Origin: Actinoplanes oblitus
GTDB taxonomy: Bacteria > Actinomycetota > Actinomycetes > Mycobacteriales > Micromonosporaceae
Reading direction: 5' to 3'
NCBI RefSeq assembly: GCF_030252345.1
Contig: NZ_CP126980.1
Span: 5,967,501-6,031,500 of the forward strand
DNA length: 64,000 nucleotides
Shown: positions 61,788 to 64,000 of the stretch, piece by piece
Position numbering within the stretch: position 1 is the stretch's first letter
How the letters are laid out: the number at the start of each line of letters is the position of its first letter
Program-made: the position numbers and the translations under genes
The notes under the pieces: model-generated
What the model was told of the DNA's origin: nothing
Database searches by the model: none
Seen by the model: only the letters and a program-made list of their open reading frames with translations

Positions 61788-64000
61788 TCACGCCGCGGCG
61801 GCGGCCTTCGCCTGCTCGGCGAGCAGTGCCGTGATCTGCGCGGCCTCCATCGGCCGCCCCAGGTGGTACCCCTGCCCGACGGTGTAGCCGAGCCGCCGCA
61901 ACTGCCGCACCTGGTCCTCGTTCTCGATGCCCTCGGCGACCGTCTCCAGGCGCAGGGCGTCCGCGAGATGGCCCACCGCGCGGGCGACCGCCTGCCGGGC
62001 GTCGGTCTCGACGGTGCCCGGTTCGCCCAGCTCGATGCCGTCGACGAACGACTTGTCCAGCTTGACCATGGCGACCGGGAACGCCCGGAGCAGGCTCAGC
62101 GACGACTCGCCGGTGCCGAAGTCGTCCAGCGCCAGCCGTACGCCCAGCCCGTGCACCTCGTGCAGCACCTGGGAGACCCGCGGGCCGCGCAGCACCGCGG
62201 ACTCGGTGAGCTCCAGGACCAGCCGATCCGGCGGCAGGCCGCTGTCGGCGAGCGCCGCCCGGACGTCGTCGACGAAGTCGGGGTCGTGCAGTTGGCGTAC
62301 CGAGACGTTGGGGGACGCCTTCTGGAGGGCGCCGGTGCCGAACTCGGCGAGCCAGGCGGCGGCCTGCCGGCAGGTCTCGCGCAGGACGAACCGGCCCAGC
62401 GGCACGATCAGGCCGGTGCGCTCGGCGGCCGGGATGAAGGCGAGCGGCGGCACCAGGCCGCGCTCCGGGTGATGCCAGCGCACCAGCGCCTCGACGCCGA
62501 TCAGCCGCCGGTCGGCCAGCCGGACGATGGGCTGGTAGAGCAGGCGGAACTCGCCGGCGTCCAGGGCCCGGCGGAGGTCACCGCCGAGCTGGGCGTCGGC
62601 GAACACCGGCCGGTCCATGCCGGGGGTGTACCTGACCCAGTTGCCCTTGCCACGCTGCTTGGCGGTGAGCAGGGCGATGTCGGCGTCGCGCAGCAGGCTG
62701 CCGACCGCGCTGCCGGCCGGTGCCGTGGCGAGCCCCATGCTGGCGTGCACCAGCAGCCGGTTCGCGCTGATCGGGCGTTCCAGGGTGCTCATGATCCGCT
62801 GCGCGATGGCGTCGCCGCCGCCCGGCCCGGTCATCAGCACGGCGAATTCGTCGCCGCCGAGGCGTACCACCCGGCCGGCGTCGCCGACCGCGCCGCGCAG
62901 CGACTCGGCGAACGCGACCAGCAGCTCGTCGCCGATGTGGTGGCCGAGCGAGTCGTTGACCGTCTTGAAGTCGTCGAGGTCGACCAGCAGCATGGTGGCG
63001 TCACCCCGGCCGAGCGCCGACGCCAGCCACTCGTGGCAGAAGGCGCGGTTCGCCAGGCCGGTGAGCGGGTCGTGGGTGGCCTCGTAACGTAGCCGCCGCT
63101 CGGACTCCTGCCGTTCGAGCAGCAGGCGGGTGTTCTCCCGGATCACCACGTACTGGCGGACGGTGACCAGGGCGATGACCGTGACGGACACCGCGGCCAC
63201 CGCCCGGGCCGGCGTGCTCGCCGGGCGCAGCAGCACGTCCACGACCGGCACCTGCACGGCGGCCACCGCGAGGTAGGGCAGCCAGGTGTTGGGCCGGCGC
63301 GGCGGGGCGCCGGTGGAGATCCGCTGGCGATGGGCGGCCAGCGCGGTGAGGGCCGGCACGACCGGCAGTACCGCGGCCTGCACCACGGCGGACCAGTCCG
63401 GGCTCCGCTTGACGGCGATCACCGCCACCACGGCGCCGACCATCCCCATCGCCGCGAGCAGCCGCACCGCGACCCGGTCGACCGGGCCACCGACGATGTA
63501 GGAGACCTTGGTGATGCTGCCGGCCGCCAGCAGGAAGGCCAGCAGGATCGTCACCGTGAGCGGCACGTCCCGCACGCCCCGCGCGTCGATCAGCGGGGCG
63601 AGCCCGAAGTGGTACAGGACCGCCGCGCAGCCGAGGAACGCGATGGACCGGTCCAGCCACTGGCGGCCGAGCTCGTACCGGCTGGTGACGCCGAGCGGCA
63701 CCCGGACGACGGCGAAGATCGCGGCGAGCACGCCGGCGGAGACACAGACGGTCGCGACTATCGGCATCTCCGGGTAGGCCGGGCTGCTGCGGAACGCGGC
63801 GACGCTCAGCGCCAGGTACCCGATGCTCAGCAGCAGGGAACCGATCAGCAGCCACCGCCAGAACCGGCGGGCCGCCGGTGCCAATCGGACGTGACGGGTC
63901 ATGTCCACGATCGCGAAGGCGGCCACCACGCCGCCCGCGGGCATGAAGACGTACGCCACGGCCGCCGGGCCGACCCTGGTGGCGGACCACCAGAACCACC
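61788..64000 (-). CDS. Membrane GGDEF-EAL protein, 5' end outside the window
   Basis: Open to the window edge: in-frame codons upstream of a possible ATG at 63944 and GTG at 63959 read WFWWSATRVGPAAVAYVFMP, typical of the interior of such proteins, so the gene is truncated. About nine membrane helices precede a GGDEF domain with DPLTGLANRAFCHE and an intact RLGGDEFAV signature, then an EAL domain with VEALVRWHHPERG, LELTESAVL and LDDFGTGESSLSL. Both cyclase and phosphodiesterase motifs look functional, in contrast to the protein at 53317. One oddity: the usual INVS/VNVS motif reads SPNVSVRQL. Confidence 0.93.
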   Translation of the reverse strand, partial: WFWWSATRVGPAAVAYVFMPAGGVVAAFAIVDMTRHVRLAPAARRFWRWLLIGSLLLSIGYLALSVAAFRSSPAYPEMPIVATVCVSAGVLAAIFAVVRVPLGVTSRYELGRQWLDRSIAFLGCAAVLYHFGLAPLIDARGVRDVPLTVTILLAFLLAAGSITKVSYIVGGPVDRVAVRLLAAMGMVGAVVAVIAVKRSPDWSAVVQAAVLPVVPALTALAAHRQRISTGAPPRRPNTWLPYLAVAAVQVPVVDVLLRPASTPARAVAAVSVTVIALVTVRQYVVIRENTRLLLERQESERRLRYEATHDPLTGLANRAFCHEWLASALGRGDATMLLVDLDDFKTVNDSLGHHIGDELLVAFAESLRGAVGDAGRVVRLGGDEFAVLMTGPGGGDAIAQRIMSTLERPISANRLLVHASMGLATAPAGSAVGSLLRDADIALLTAKQRGKGNWVRYTPGMDRPVFADAQLGGDLRRALDAGEFRLLYQPIVRLADRRLIGVEALVRWHHPERGLVPPLAFIPAAERTGLIVPLGRFVLRETCRQAAAWLAEFGTGALQKASPNVSVRQLHDPDFVDDVRAALADSGLPPDRLVLELTESAVLRGPRVSQVLHEVHGLGVRLALDDFGTGESSLSLLRAFPVAMVKLDKSFVDGIELGEPGTVETDARQAVARAVGHLADALRLETVAEGIENEDQVRQLRRLGYTVGQGYHLGRPMEAAQITALLAEQAKAAAAA

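Overview
The window is high-GC DNA (about 70% or more G+C by eye, strong G/C third positions) with GTG starts, an F420-type oxidoreductase pair, several GGDEF/EAL proteins, an actinobacterial protein O-mannosyltransferase and a SpoIIE/STAS partner-switching pair. This points to a filamentous actinomycete, probably Micromonosporaceae (Actinoplanes-like). No rRNA, tRNA, CRISPR array, phage or intact insertion sequence was seen. The first and last genes run off the window.

Layout. 1-734: end of a SpoIIE-type phosphatase/anti-sigma kinase and its STAS antagonist. 741-18523: a compact signalling or conflict island. On the minus strand from 10318 down to 741 lie a lidless DnaK-like protein, a large protein with a fibronectin-III-like C-terminal half, a zinc-ribbon GTPase, a GTPase-associated (GAP1-like) protein, a second membrane zinc-ribbon GTPase and a 35-residue membrane peptide, mostly with overlapping or near-overlapping stops and starts. 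Divergent from them is a 1777-residue TIR-CHAT-STAND-TPR protein. A second lidless DnaK (also 534 residues) is divergent from a small TIR protein coupled to a three-helix membrane protein. This is the most interesting part of the window: sensor NTPase, chaperone-like ATPases, GTPase switches and candidate effectors in one locus. It resembles the NTP-dependent conflict systems of multicellular bacteria known from comparative genomics, but I infer its function only from domains.

18600-25000: small hypothetical and membrane genes, an MT0933-type antitoxin-like protein, a secreted phosphoesterase, a decayed gene and several repeat families. 25000-36900: a UxaA-type dehydratase behind a LacI-type operator, a GNAT-methyltransferase fusion, a protein mannosyltransferase, a beta-helix lipoprotein, a LacI regulator, a single-domain response regulator, an FprA reductase behind a MerR-type promoter, a GH25 muramidase, a GNAT protein and a cold-shock gene with an attenuator-like leader. 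36900-47300: methyltransferase, cyclopropane-fatty-acid synthase-like protein, saccharopine dehydrogenase-like protein divergent from a TetR regulator, acyl-CoA dehydrogenase, CYTH-like protein, membrane alpha/beta hydrolase and an LPXTG surface protein. 47400-64000: a CHASE/DUF6232-like membrane operon, a PucR-type regulator with an MHS transporter, two GGDEF-EAL proteins (one with a degenerate GGDEF), a Nudix-like membrane protein with a ThuA protein, a second TetR divergent from a DAO-family oxidase, and the F420-type enzyme pair.

Non-coding structure worth attention: a mobile-looking foldback element in two versions (20821-20904 and 35244-35410) whose end supplies a TAG stop codon to a neighbouring gene each time; a related 63-bp tandem repeat at two loci; a 209-bp foldback at 60261-60469; and a nearly identical operator shared by the two TetR/enzyme divergons, lying over the -35 box of both enzyme promoters.
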